From assembly GCF_030454045.1 (NCBI RefSeq), contig NZ_JAKDJE010000023.1, positions 1 through 39,235 on the forward strand: 39,235 nucleotides of DNA. Direction: 5' to 3'. Made by a program: the position numbers and the translations under genes. The notes beneath the pieces were generated by a model. That model was not told the origin of the DNA, searched no databases, and was given only the letters and a program-made list of their open reading frames with translations. The DNA comes from Psychrobacter sp. (lineage in GTDB: Bacteria > Pseudomonadota > Gammaproteobacteria > Pseudomonadales > Moraxellaceae). The first letter of the stretch is position 1. Each line of letters opens with the position of its first letter. Positions 1 to 8,040 of this stretch are shown in pieces.

Positions 1-2
1 CC

Positions 3-62
3 TTGTCTGGAACAATTTTAGCAATCAGCAGTGCCTATTTGCGAATGTTCAACACGCCCTAG
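3..62 (+). CDS. 3' end of an unidentified gene running in from the left edge
   Basis: Frame 3 is open from the window edge to a TAG stop at 60-62. It reads as a plausible hydrophobic C-terminus (LSGTILAISSAYLRMFNTP), as in an integral membrane protein. A strong + strand terminator follows 19 bases after the stop, which supports a + strand gene ending here. Nineteen residues are too few to identify the family. The two other forward frames are also open for short stretches, so the frame choice is an inference. Confidence 0.45.
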   Translation: MSGTILAISSAYLRMFNTP

Positions 63-80
63 TATTTTTATAAAATAATC

Positions 81-139
81 AGCCTTTTATCGTTTTCAGT
101 GTTTGATATTTGACACAGAGGCGATAAAGGGCTTTTTTT
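81..139 (+). terminator. Rho-independent terminator
   Basis: A 12-bp stem (AGCCTTTTATCG at 81-92 against CGATAAAGGGCT at 122-133, with one G-U pair) is followed directly by a run of seven T. The T run is on the + strand side, so it would end transcription of the gene entering from the left edge. Confidence 0.8.
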
Positions 140-199
140 ATATTCAAATAAAATACAGGGGTTGCCTAAAAACAATCAACGCGTTGAGTGAGCAAGGTA

Positions 200-400
200 T
201 TATGCTGCCAGTTGATAATCATCAATAGCCACGCATTGCTGATGACGAAAAACCAGTAATAGTCGCTGACTAGGCGCCGCCAACCAATGTCCAAACTCAA
301 CGCTACTCACACCTTGGCTGGATAGTATCTTCGCGCAGTGATGACGGCTATGACCTATTAGACTTTTAACGATTATTTTGCTAGACAATGAATACGTCAT
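200..400 (-). CDS. Small hypothetical protein, 66 aa
   Basis: I do not recognise this ORF. It starts with ATG, with an AGAGGAAG ribosome-binding site 5-6 bases upstream, which is the main reason to accept it. It lies about 115 bases downstream of creC on the same strand and could be co-transcribed with it. The product is basic and rich in His, Ser and Leu, has two Cys (residues 22 and 56), and shows no signal peptide or clear membrane segment. It could also be a chance ORF. Confidence 0.45.
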   Translation of the reverse strand: MTYSLSSKIIVKSLIGHSRHHCAKILSSQGVSSVEFGHWLAAPSQRLLLVFRHQQCVAIDDYQLAA

Positions 401-515
401 GAAACTTCCTCTCTTAATCTATTTGATGAGTTTGAATAACGTCATCGTAAAACAAAGAGATAGAAATGAAGTGCAATCATGATGGAGATTTCATGAACTG
501 TCATCATTTGTATTT

Positions 516-2288
516 TTAAGCTAATGGCAAGGTGATGCTAACCATCACGCCAGAATACTTTTCAGTATCAGTATTCTGGTGCGTCTGGACATTATTGATA
601 GTGACCTTACCACCGTGATGTTCAATGACTTGCTTGACCAACGTCAGTCCAAGCCCCGTACCTTTTTTGAGGTTGCTACTGGTCGCATCAGAAGATGGTG
701 GTTCATGGTTTTGATGTACTGAGTCTGTTTCTAGTTGTATCTTTTGAGGTGTATTGTGGCTTGTCATTGGATGAGCAGATTGGCTTTGATGAGAGAGACT
801 AAAATAACGCTCAAAAGCTTTTTCAATAGCATAATCAGGCAACAGTTTACCGTCGTTGAATATATCGATAGTCACCGTGCGCGCTGTGCTATGCAAGTAA
901 ATCTCGACCATGCTATCAGCAAAATGAATGGCATTGTCCAGCACATTTTGTAGGACTTGTATCAACCAAAACTGGTCAGCAAACACACTGTTAGAGGCCA
1001 ACAATTCTGCTGGCAAGTTTGCTGTGTTTGTCATGTGCTGATCATCGATATATATGTCGATTGGTCGTAGATTTTGCTGTTGTTGCTTGGCGGTGTTGTC
1101 CTTTACCAAGCTTTGTAGCAGTGGCAGTAGCGGTGTACGCTGACGACTGAGTTTAAAGGTCGGCTGTTCAACTTTGGCCAGTAGCAATAGCCGATCGATG
1201 AGCTGCTGCATTTTGATGCTCTGTTCGCCTACTGTCTCGATCAGCATTTGCCGATCCTCTTTATCAAGCGTATGACCGTCCAACCCATCATCCTCTAGCA
1301 GCTCGCTACTGGCGCGTATCGCTGTCAAAGGGCTTTTTAGCTCATGAGTTAAGGTATGTACATAATCAGTCACATAAGCGCGATTTTCTAAGCGATGCTT
1401 CATGGTTTCAATGGTATCGGTCAGGCTATTGAGCTCTTGACCCAAATAAAAATAGGGCTTTTTGGTGTCCTCTGCTAGCGCACTGGTATATTGGGTGACA
1501 AGAGTGATGCTTTGTTTGAGCCACCAAGCGACGAGTCCTGCCAGAATGAGGGCAGCAATACTGATAAATAACGCGGTGATTAGCATACGGTTACGCGTGT
1601 CATCCAAATACGGCAACACGCTCGCGACAGGTTTGCCGACGCTGACCACGCCGATGATATCGCCTGCTGCATTTTTTATGGGCTGTGCCACATACATGAC
1701 TGAACCATCACGCCGCTGATGATCACGTAGCGTACTTCTGGCACCGTATTGTCCTCTTAGGGTGAGATAAACATCATTCCAGCGCCCATAGTTTTGCCCC
1801 TCATTATTATCAGGTTGGGGTAGGGAGTCATATATGACTGTACCATTACTGTCTGTGACATATACCCGAAAGCTACTATAGTTTTTGGTTTGATTGACAG
1901 CGCCTAAGTGCTCGTTAGTCGCCGGTATGCCCACAAATGCAGTATCGAGCTGTGCTTGATACGCTTCATCGTATAGCTCGCCCGTAGCCAATGGCACTTG
2001 CAGGCTAGCGGCTAGTAATTTACTGGTGTCTAATAGCGTGTCTTCGATGACCTGCTGGGCGGTTGGCTTAACGTAGCCAAATAATTGAGTAAAAACAACA
2101 ATGCCACAAATGATGAGTACCAAAACGACCGCCAGCCAAATCCTAAAAAAGATACTCAGATTTAGCAATCGCTTACGCTTAGGGGCTTGCTGCGTCGTAC
2201 CAATAGGATGCAATTTGGCATACCAATTGCTTTGGTCATTATGGCTATCGTCATCAGTACCGTGCCAGTCATTGGCGCTTTTATTCAT
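516..2288 (-). CDS. creC: Sensor histidine kinase CreC
   Basis: This is the membrane sensor kinase of the CreBC two-component system, which responds to carbon source and cell-envelope state in enterics and pseudomonads. The 590-aa protein has a long polar N-terminus, a first membrane helix (about residues 48-68), a periplasmic sensor domain and a second helix (about 235-257). The periplasmic domain carries the CreC-typical stretch YGRWNDVYLTLRGQYG. HAMP, H-box (HTLTHELKSPLTAIRAS, phospho-acceptor His about 315), N-box (NVLDNAIHF) and G2 box (KGTGLGLTLV) follow. The ATP lid is unusual: about 43 polar residues (about 499-541) sit between the F-box-like ERYFSL and the GTGLGL motif, where E. coli CreC has only a few. 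creB lies 92 bases upstream on the same strand, so the two are likely one operon. No creD is visible in the window. Confidence 0.88.
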   Translation of the reverse strand: MNKSANDWHGTDDDSHNDQSNWYAKLHPIGTTQQAPKRKRLLNLSIFFRIWLAVVLVLIICGIVVFTQLFGYVKPTAQQVIEDTLLDTSKLLAASLQVPLATGELYDEAYQAQLDTAFVGIPATNEHLGAVNQTKNYSSFRVYVTDSNGTVIYDSLPQPDNNEGQNYGRWNDVYLTLRGQYGARSTLRDHQRRDGSVMYVAQPIKNAAGDIIGVVSVGKPVASVLPYLDDTRNRMLITALFISIAALILAGLVAWWLKQSITLVTQYTSALAEDTKKPYFYLGQELNSLTDTIETMKHRLENRAYVTDYVHTLTHELKSPLTAIRASSELLEDDGLDGHTLDKEDRQMLIETVGEQSIKMQQLIDRLLLLAKVEQPTFKLSRQRTPLLPLLQSLVKDNTAKQQQQNLRPIDIYIDDQHMTNTANLPAELLASNSVFADQFWLIQVLQNVLDNAIHFADSMVEIYLHSTARTVTIDIFNDGKLLPDYAIEKAFERYFSLSHQSQSAHPMTSHNTPQKIQLETDSVHQNHEPPSSDATSSNLKKGTGLGLTLVKQVIEHHGGKVTINNVQTHQNTDTEKYSGVMVSITLPLA

Positions 2289-2380
2289 AGGGGAGAGCCG
2301 TTATAGAGCTTAAGGATAAAAATCAAAAAAGGCGAGATAGTCGTTGCTCATGTCAACATCCTCAATGCCAACATATGATA

Positions 2381-3163
2381 TTAGGCGGGACATAGGGCGT
2401 AACCCAGTCCGCGATGTGTATGAATGACATCGACACTTGCATCAACACTTGCAAGCTGCTTACGAATCGATTTGATATGACTGTCTATCGTGCGAGCCAA
2501 TCGATGATCAGGATAGTCACTCACCGCATTGAGTAGCTGCTCACGGCTAAAAACTTGATTGGGCGCTTGTAACAAGGTGAGTAAAATTTTGCGCTCGGTG
2601 TTACTAAGCTCAAGCTTTTGGTGTTGCCATTTCAAGGAGTAATTTAGGGGTTGGTAATGCCAAACGCCAGCTCGGTTCTCAAATATCAATGCTTGATTAG
2701 GCAGTTGGTTAGAGGAGGTGTGGTCAGGTTTGTCGCTTGAATGAGGGGTATGAGTTTCAGCCTGTTGAACCAAGAGCTGTTCACGTCGCCAAATCGCTTT
2801 GAGACGTGCGACCAATTCGCGTGGACTAAAGGGCTTGGCACAATAGTCATCACCGCCCATCTCCAATCCCAAAATACGATCGACCTCATCGCTACGCGCG
2901 GTCAAAAACACAATAGGTAAATCTTTTAGCGTATCGATATCAGTTGTATGGCGTATTTGTTGGCACAAGCTCAAACCATCACCATCTGGCAAGCCCACAT
3001 CCATGATGATCGCTGATAGATCTTGCGCTTGATCGCTTTTTAAAAATGGCAGTACGCCGCTGGCGTTATCTAGCCACGTAATCTGCCAGCCCTCGCGTTT
3101 ACAGGTGACTTTGAGGGACATCGCGATCGCAGGATCATCTTCTACCAGTAAAATATGGGTCAT
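2381..3163 (-). CDS. creB: Response regulator CreB (OmpR/PhoB type)
   Basis: This is the DNA-binding response regulator partnered with the CreC kinase encoded just downstream. The N-terminal receiver domain has the acidic pair ED-D (residues 8-10), the phospho-acceptor Asp55 in IIMDVGLPDGDG, the conserved Thr in FLTAR and the Lys in AKPFSPREL. The C-terminal winged-helix domain ends in a typical IRKQL...VIHTHRGLGYAL. The two domains are joined by a longer than usual polar linker rich in His, Ser and Asn (around residues 137-160), matching the polar insertions in the neighbouring kinase. The length is 260 aa, against roughly 230 for E. coli CreB. ATG start; the gene would be first in the creBC operon. 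Confidence 0.88.
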   Translation of the reverse strand: MTHILLVEDDPAIAMSLKVTCKREGWQITWLDNASGVLPFLKSDQAQDLSAIIMDVGLPDGDGLSLCQQIRHTTDIDTLKDLPIVFLTARSDEVDRILGLEMGGDDYCAKPFSPRELVARLKAIWRREQLLVQQAETHTPHSSDKPDHTSSNQLPNQALIFENRAGVWHYQPLNYSLKWQHQKLELSNTERKILLTLLQAPNQVFSREQLLNAVSDYPDHRLARTIDSHIKSIRKQLASVDASVDVIHTHRGLGYALCPA

Positions 3164-3318
3164 AGTCTCTATATCGTCTTATAAACTCAGTAAATTATCG
3201 TAGCACAAAAGCGTGGGTTGCTCTGGCTGCTACGAGTCAAATGGTGTGAAAAGTTAATGGAAAAAGGATGTGCTTAGTACAAAGTTTATGACGTTACCCC
3301 ATTGATGCATTCAATAAA

Positions 3319-3347
3319 AAGGTCAGCTTAATAAAGAAGCTGACCTT
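3319..3347 (-). terminator. Terminator of the glpQ-like gene
   Basis: A perfect 11-bp stem (AAGGTCAGCTT / AAGCTGACCTT) with a 7-base loop lies 49 bases after the stop of the phosphodiesterase gene. Read on the minus strand, the stem is followed by TTTTTATT, so it acts in that direction. Confidence 0.85.
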
Positions 3348-3395
3348 GGTAATAAAGATTAAGCATGATTGTCTGCTAATAGACTAAGCGAAAAC

Positions 3396-4751
3396 CTACT
3401 TAAGACCTTTGCAGTTGGCGTAATAGCTTACCGTAGCGGGCCAATCTGAGAAAATGCCTTGGACACCGACGTCCTGCGCTAGTACGTCAATATAATTCAT
3501 CATATCACCATCATTGTTGATAGCATCACCAAGACCGCTATAGTACCAATCGCCACCATCGGTTAATGGTCCTGAACGCTCTATCGACCAAGTAATGATT
3601 TTTAGACCATTGGCTTTGGCTTGTTTTGCGTATTCTGATGGTTGCATATCGCCTTTACCGTCAGTAGTGACTAATAACCACAGCGCCGGTGCAATGGTAT
3701 TGATGCCACGTGCTTTGATATCAGCCAATGAGTGCTTCCATGTACTTGCGTCATTTTTATCAAATGTCTTATTATTAGCGGTCTCATTGCTGTCATCAAT
3801 AAGATAGACGGCATTGGCGCCATAAGCTGGCTCGTTTTTGATCCAGTAATCCAGATCTTCTATATTGAATGATTGAGCAAACACATCGCTTGCAGGCACG
3901 CCCGCTGCCTTATAAGTATCTATCAGTTGTTGGCGGTAATCGTCTAAACGATAGCCGTTGAAGGGCATGGTCACGGCTGGTGCTTTTAGCTCAGGCGTGT
4001 GCTTCATGCCTAGCTGGCGCGCCAATGCGATATGCTCTTTTAAGGTTAACACCTTACCATTTTGTGAATACAAGTCCGTTCGCCAAGGTGCGGTTGCATT
4101 CATATACTCGCTAATGCTGGTTGCTTTTTTATTGGCAGCATCCATCTTACCCGTCAAGGTTTTAAATTGAGCGGCACTGATATCTGAGGTGCGACATTCG
4201 ATACTATTGGCATTGGTAAGTTTACCCTGAGCATCCAATACAGGCGGTACGGTACATTGCTTGGCCAGCGGCGTGGTCAAAATATTAGTCGTGGTGTGCA
4301 AATCGTTTTGGGCATGACGACAGACAAGCTCTCCATCATTGGTAAATGCAACATCACATTCTAAGATGCCAGCACCCATTTGTGCTGAAGCCACGTAACT
4401 ATCATAAGTATGTTCAGGTAGCTGTAATGGCGCACCTCGATGCGCAATAGAGAAGTCTGTCTTACTTGGTAGTTGCCCCCTGCACGCCTGTAACTCTTCT
4501 TTTAATGGTCCCTCGTCCATATCATTGATCAGATAAAACGGACGTACCCCATAAGTATATGCGAGAGGTGAGGACGACTGTGGTTGCAGTTGCGCAGTTG
4601 ATGAAGATGCTTTTGATGTGTTGATTGAACGGCTATCGGTAGTGCAGCCTACGATCAGTAACGAGCTGATGAGCGTCAAAGGTAGGGCAAAATTAATCAT
4701 AGTCAATGTACCTTTATTCAGCCTAGACGCTGATTTATTAAAAATTGTCAT
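3396..4751 (-). CDS. glpQ: Glycerophosphodiester phosphodiesterase, exported lipoprotein (GlpQ-like)
   Basis: The product hydrolyses glycerophosphodiesters, the deacylation products of phospholipids, to glycerol-3-phosphate and an alcohol. It is 451 aa and has a hydrophobic signal ending in the lipobox LIVGC (Cys about residue 36), so it is predicted to be lipid-anchored and exported. The GDPD-domain hallmark HRGAPLQLPEHT follows (catalytic His104 and His114), then ILECDVAFTNDGELVCRH with the metal-binding Glu/Asp pair. ITWSIE and GIFSDWPATV close the TIM-barrel. The chosen ATG has AGGAA about 9 bases upstream. A second ATG 17 codons later (4700) also has an upstream AAAGG and would give a shorter, more conventional signal peptide. 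The gene is monocistronic with its own terminator. Confidence 0.85.
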   Translation of the reverse strand: MTIFNKSASRLNKGTLTMINFALPLTLISSLLIVGCTTDSRSINTSKASSSTAQLQPQSSSPLAYTYGVRPFYLINDMDEGPLKEELQACRGQLPSKTDFSIAHRGAPLQLPEHTYDSYVASAQMGAGILECDVAFTNDGELVCRHAQNDLHTTTNILTTPLAKQCTVPPVLDAQGKLTNANSIECRTSDISAAQFKTLTGKMDAANKKATSISEYMNATAPWRTDLYSQNGKVLTLKEHIALARQLGMKHTPELKAPAVTMPFNGYRLDDYRQQLIDTYKAAGVPASDVFAQSFNIEDLDYWIKNEPAYGANAVYLIDDSNETANNKTFDKNDASTWKHSLADIKARGINTIAPALWLLVTTDGKGDMQPSEYAKQAKANGLKIITWSIERSGPLTDGGDWYYSGLGDAINNDGDMMNYIDVLAQDVGVQGIFSDWPATVSYYANCKGLK

Positions 4752-5160
4752 GTAAAATGTTCCTGAAAAATGATAAAAAATCTATTGACCATAGCAATAA
4801 GAACTAAGACATTATTACTTAAAGAGTGCTAAAAATAACTATAGGTTGCCTATATTTCTGCAAGAGCCTAGTATTAATATGGACACAATTGTAGGCGTGT
4901 ATATCAAAAATAAAAAAACGGTTGTATTTAGATGTGATGACTTTGTATCGTGATAAATTGATATTTTTTGCTCGTAGAGTCGTACGTCTCTTTTGCGCTT
5001 TTTACGTCACCCATGCTTTTGCTATTTTTTGTTCAGTACCTCATTATCGACTACGTACCTAAACTGACAGATGATGTTGAACATATGATGACACATTCGT
5101 TTTTTTGGTAAAAAATAAGAAATGCTTAGCGCATATCTCTCTACATTATTAAGGATAAAC
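4752..5160. other. Divergent intergenic region, no gene seen
   Basis: About 400 AT-rich bases separate the minus-strand phosphodiesterase gene from the plus-strand esterase gene and must carry both promoters. I see no RNA gene, no strong hairpin and no convincing operator. Confidence 0.6.
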
Positions 5161-5832
5161 ATGAGTAACTATTTAGACGCCGTTATTGTTGAACACAACC
5201 CGTCTCAGAAAAAGATAGACCGCGCGGTGATTTGGCTGCACGGTCTTGGTGCTAGTGGTCATGATTTTGAGCCAATCGTACCGCAGTTAGGCTTGGCAGA
5301 AGACATGGCGGTACGTTTTATTTTCCCGCACGCACCAAAACGTCCAGTGACAGTGAATGGTGGTATGGTCATGCCTGCATGGTACGATATTCTAGAGATG
5401 AGCCTAGAGCGTAAAGTGGATGTCGCTCAGATCGAAGAGTCTTCTCAGCAAATACAAGATTTGATTAGCCGTGAGATTGAGCGCGGCGTATCACCAGAGC
5501 ACATCGTTATTGCCGGATTTTCGCAGGGCGGGGCAGTGGCCTACCATGTGGCGCTAAGCTATCCACAGCGCTTAGCTGGCTTGATGACGCTCTCTACCTA
5601 CTTAGCGACCAATGACAATATTGAGTATAGTGCTGCCAATAAAGACATGTCAATTTTGATTGAGCATGGTACGCATGACCCAGTCGTGCCTGTCATCCTA
5701 GGTGAGCAAGCACATCAGCTATTATCAGCAAAAGACTATAATGTGTCTTATAATACGTATCCGATGGCACATCAAGTCTGTATGCCGCAGATTCAAAATA
5801 TTGGTCAGTGGTTAAATACCGTTTTGGCGTAA
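5161..5832 (+). CDS. Carboxylesterase / acyl-protein-thioesterase-like alpha/beta hydrolase
   Basis: This 223-aa cytoplasmic serine hydrolase belongs to the phospholipase/carboxylesterase family that includes Pseudomonas carboxylesterase II. It probably cleaves short-chain esters or thioesters; the natural substrate is unknown. The oxyanion-loop motif LHGLGASGHDF (about residues 26-36), the nucleophile elbow GFSQGG (Ser121), HGTHDPVVP (Asp173) and MAHQVC (His204) give a complete catalytic triad. I chose the ATG at 5161, with AAGGATA just upstream, rather than an in-frame ATG at 5122, because the family begins with this short N-terminus. No signal peptide. It is the last gene before tmRNA, and no operon partner is seen. 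Confidence 0.88.
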   Translation: MSNYLDAVIVEHNPSQKKIDRAVIWLHGLGASGHDFEPIVPQLGLAEDMAVRFIFPHAPKRPVTVNGGMVMPAWYDILEMSLERKVDVAQIEESSQQIQDLISREIERGVSPEHIVIAGFSQGGAVAYHVALSYPQRLAGLMTLSTYLATNDNIEYSAANKDMSILIEHGTHDPVVPVILGEQAHQLLSAKDYNVSYNTYPMAHQVCMPQIQNIGQWLNTVLA

Positions 5833-5874
5833 ATTATCAAGCTGTAACGTAATGTAATGCAAGTCTACTATAGG

Positions 5875-5904
5875 TTGAAAACTTGCCTAATTTTCCTATA
5901 TAAT
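5875..5904 (+). promoter_or_regulatory. Sigma-70 promoter of ssrA
   Basis: TTGAAA (5875-5880) and TATAAT (5899-5904) are separated by 18 bases, a near-consensus promoter. Transcription would start at about 5911, a few bases before the mature tmRNA end at 5918. Confidence 0.75.
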
Positions 5905-5917
5905 AAGCGACCTTATT

Positions 5918-6276
5918 GGGGATGTTCTGGCTTCGACGCTGGTGATGAAACTCAATGATGCATGTCGAGAGTGTATGTCCTCTCGTTAATCAAACATATA
6001 TTGTTATAGTCGCAAACGACGAAACTTACGCTCTAGCAGCTTAAACCCTGCTTACTGCGCTGCCGATTACCTATAGTTGGTTAGCCCAGTTGAAGCGTCC
6101 GTATATAGGTTCGCCACAGGTGATTGTCTCAATCGCTTGGGTTCAAAAGTAGAGAATCGTCCAATCCATCCTGACTGTCGGATCGGTGAGGACTAAAATT
6201 AAAGACAGAAACTAAACATGTAGATTCATGAGCGTAATGCTGGCGGACGCGGGTTCAACTCCCGCCATCTCCACCA
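5918..6276 (+). ncRNA. ssrA: Transfer-messenger RNA (tmRNA)
   Basis: tmRNA rescues stalled ribosomes and tags the incomplete protein for proteolysis. The 5' GGGGATG pairs with the 3' CATCTCC, followed by ACCA (CCA at 6274-6276). The 3' end carries the T-loop GGGTTCAACTCCC of the tRNA-like domain. The tag reading frame runs from GCA at 6012 to TAA at 6042-6044 and encodes ANDETYALAA, with the ALAA end recognised by ClpXP and SspB. The length is 359 bases, as expected for a one-piece gammaproteobacterial tmRNA. Boundaries are set from the acceptor pairing. Confidence 0.97.
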
Positions 6277-6283
6277 AACACTG

Positions 6284-6334
6284 ATAAAGGGCTGACAGTC
6301 GCAGATTGTTAGCCCTTTATTTTGCGTGTTTTTT
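6284..6334 (+). terminator. Terminator of ssrA
   Basis: ATAAAGGGCT (6284-6293) pairs with AGCCCTTTAT (6311-6320). It is followed by a T-rich tract (TTTTGCGTGTTTTTT), eight bases after the tmRNA 3' end. Confidence 0.8.
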
Positions 6335-6588
6335 GACTTTTTCTTACCTTATAAAGTGATGGCTAACATATAGGATGTTGGGTTTATTGTTGGTATTGAA
6401 GCTTTTCCAGCTGTTCAATACTAACAAAAAATACTCTGATATCCTTGACCTATATCACGTTACGTAGCATAGATTTCACCATGAAATATCTCGTGCTTAT
6501 CATCGTCGTAATTAGCTAAAACGCTATTCAAGGCAAGCTAGAATTGCTTTTCAGTATGTCTATTTGTAACCTTCAAGTCTAAAAAATA

Positions 6589-7214
6589 GGGGCTGTAGTA
6601 GATAAGCACTATGCTAGACTACTTTTATGAAGATAACCCGTTGTAAACTAAGTAAAAAAGTACAGCGAAGGCTGTTAGAGTTTTTTACGGCTGAAGTGAC
6701 TGCTAGAACAGCCGCAGATTTGCTTGATATTCAGCCTAATACTGCTGTACTTTTTGACCATAAAATAAGACTTGTCATAGACTATCATCTCTCGTTAGAA
6801 GCTGATGAGCTTTTTGATGGTGAGGTCGAATGAGATGAAAGTTACTTTGGCGGTGTACGCAAAGGCAAAAGAGGTCGCGGGGCTGCTGGTAAAACCGCTG
6901 TATTTGGGATTCTAAAACGAAACGGTAAGGTGTATACCATTGTCGTAGCAGACACCAAGCAGACCACGCTAATGCCTGTTATTAAGAGTAAAATCAAGCC
7001 TGACAGCTTTGTTTAAAAACAATCACATTAATGGCATTGAGAACTTCTGGAACCAGTCTAAACGAACTCTCAGAAAGTATAATGGAATCGATAAGAAGAA
7101 CTTCCATTTATTTTTAAAAGAGTGTGAGTTTAGATTCAACTATGGCTCACCATCTAATCAGCTGAAAATTCTGAGAAAATGGTGTGATATTTAATCCTTA
7201 TCCACTACAGCCCC
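6589..7214 (+). mobile_element. Decayed IS1595-family (IS1016-type) insertion sequence
   Basis: The element is bounded by inverted repeats: GGGGCTGTAGTAGATAAG at the left (from 6589) and its complement with one mismatch at the right, ending CTACAGCCCC at 7214. The length is 626 bases. It holds a single broken transposase gene. I see no obvious 8-bp target duplication: the flanks are AAAAAATA on the left and TACATTTA on the right. The ends look intact although the transposase is dead. It lies downstream of tmRNA and upstream of two tRNA genes. Confidence 0.8.
6627..7194 (+). pseudogene. Broken IS1595/IS1016-type transposase
   Basis: The N-terminal part (68 codons from ATG 6627) ends at an in-frame TGA (6831-6833), exactly where the family has the acidic ADESYFGG motif. 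The same frame then continues as DESYFGGVRKGKRGRG and runs through GKTAVFGILKRNGKVYT to KPDSFV, then a TAA at about 7014. The rest, HINGIENFWNQSKRTLRKYNGI, is in the +1 frame from 7009. The segment that should join them (in relatives, the TDCYRSY-type catalytic stretch of about 30 residues) is missing, so there is an internal deletion with a frame change plus a nonsense mutation. It cannot make active transposase. Confidence 0.85.
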
Positions 7215-7291
7215 TACATTTAAAAACCAGTGTACATCAGATGCATGGATTGGGATAGATAGAGCAGGACAGTATAGGACGTCAGATACAG

Positions 7292-7317
7292 CAAAGCCCC
7301 TGATATCAGGGGCTTTG
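7292..7317 (-). terminator. Terminator downstream of the tRNA genes
   Basis: A perfect stem AAAGCCCCTGA / TCAGGGGCTTT with a 2-base centre lies about 33 bases beyond the 3' end of tRNA-Leu. The T run on the minus strand is short (three bases), so it may act as a weak terminator or mainly as a 3' stabilising hairpin. Confidence 0.65.
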
Positions 7318-7349
7318 GCTACTCTATAAGATAGTATAGAACTATGTAA

Positions 7350-7436
7350 TGGTACCCGGAGCCGGACTTGAACCGGCACGCTATTGCTAGCGAGGGATTT
7401 TAAATCCCTTGTGTCTACCAATTTCACCACCCGGGC
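7350..7436 (-). tRNA. leuZ: tRNA-Leu(UAA)
   Basis: The 87-base gene has an encoded CCA. The acceptor GCCCGGG pairs with TCCGGGT, followed by ACCA. The anticodon stem-loop GGGATTTAAAATCCC gives anticodon TAA. A long variable arm (CGCTAGCAATAGCG) confirms a class II leucine tRNA, and the T-loop TTCAAGT is normal. It follows tRNA-Cys on the same strand, the same Cys-Leu(UAA) order as the cysT-leuZ pair of enterics. The symbol is given by that analogy. Confidence 0.95.
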
Positions 7437-7560
7437 AAAACTTGTGTTATCTAACATGTAAACTAGCTGATAGACTGTCTAGTTACTAGATAAGTGGTCG
7501 CTATTATAATCAGTTGAGATAATAATGCAAGCCAAAATTAACGTAAAGTTAATAAATAAT

Positions 7561-7634
7561 TGGAGGCTGGAGTCGGAATCGAACCGGCGTTAACGGAGTT
7601 GCAGTCCGCTGCATGACCACTCTGCCATCCAGCC
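7561..7634 (-). tRNA. cysT: tRNA-Cys(GCA)
   Basis: The 74-base gene has an encoded CCA. The acceptor GGCTGGA pairs with TCCAGCC, followed by the discriminator T and CCA. The anticodon loop ACTGCAACT gives GCA, and the T-loop TTCGATT is normal. It is the first of a two-tRNA cluster with tRNA-Leu(UAA), 124 bases upstream of it. The tRNA-Gly that precedes this pair in enterics is not present here. Confidence 0.95.
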
Positions 7635-7811
7635 AATCAAGGTGGACTATATTAGCAAAAATATGCCAAATTACAAGTCATTTTTTGGCTAAAAATAGCT
7701 TATTTGCTCACTTGTGCTGATTTTAGTGCTTTTTTATGAGTTTTTTGCGTATTCAGGCTCATCAGCGAGCCGAACTCACTGATGAGAGTACTGATCATTG
7801 AGTGTGTACTT

Positions 7812-7946
7812 TTATAATATCTCTTCGTTATTACGTTTGGCTCGTTTGATATCGCGATAAGTCGCGGTACAAATCAATACCAGCACGCCGAGCGTAATGG
7901 CTGGCCAAATTAAAATATATAAGCCGTAGATAAAGACGTTGTCCAT
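7812..7946 (-). CDS. Small single-helix membrane protein associated with the symporter, 44 aa
   Basis: The ATG at 7944-7946 is preceded by an AAGGAGA ribosome-binding site. The product starts MDNVFIYGLYILIWPAI, has one membrane helix over about residues 5-28, then a basic and acidic tail ending KRAKRNNEEIL. It lies 94 bases downstream of the sodium:solute symporter gene on the same strand. Small one-helix proteins in this position next to SSS-family symporters are annotated in Moraxellaceae as putative transporter small subunits, and the layout fits. The function is inferred from context only. Confidence 0.72.
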   Translation of the reverse strand: MDNVFIYGLYILIWPAITLGVLVLICTATYRDIKRAKRNNEEIL

Positions 7947-8040
7947 GATATCTCCTTATAGTATTTATGAAGGGTTGCCTATGCAGCGGGTCACATATTG
8001 ACCAACTGCTAAACCCGCAAGCGGTGCTCGCTACCTGTGT

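Noticed and set aside
6481..6519. Very short hydrophobic ORF (MKYLVLIIVVIS) between tmRNA and the IS element
   Set aside because: Only 12 codons. It looks like the start of a truncated membrane or signal-peptide gene, but nothing further supports it.
7191..7457. 88-codon minus-strand ORF
   Set aside because: It covers the tRNA-Leu gene and its terminator and has no credible start.
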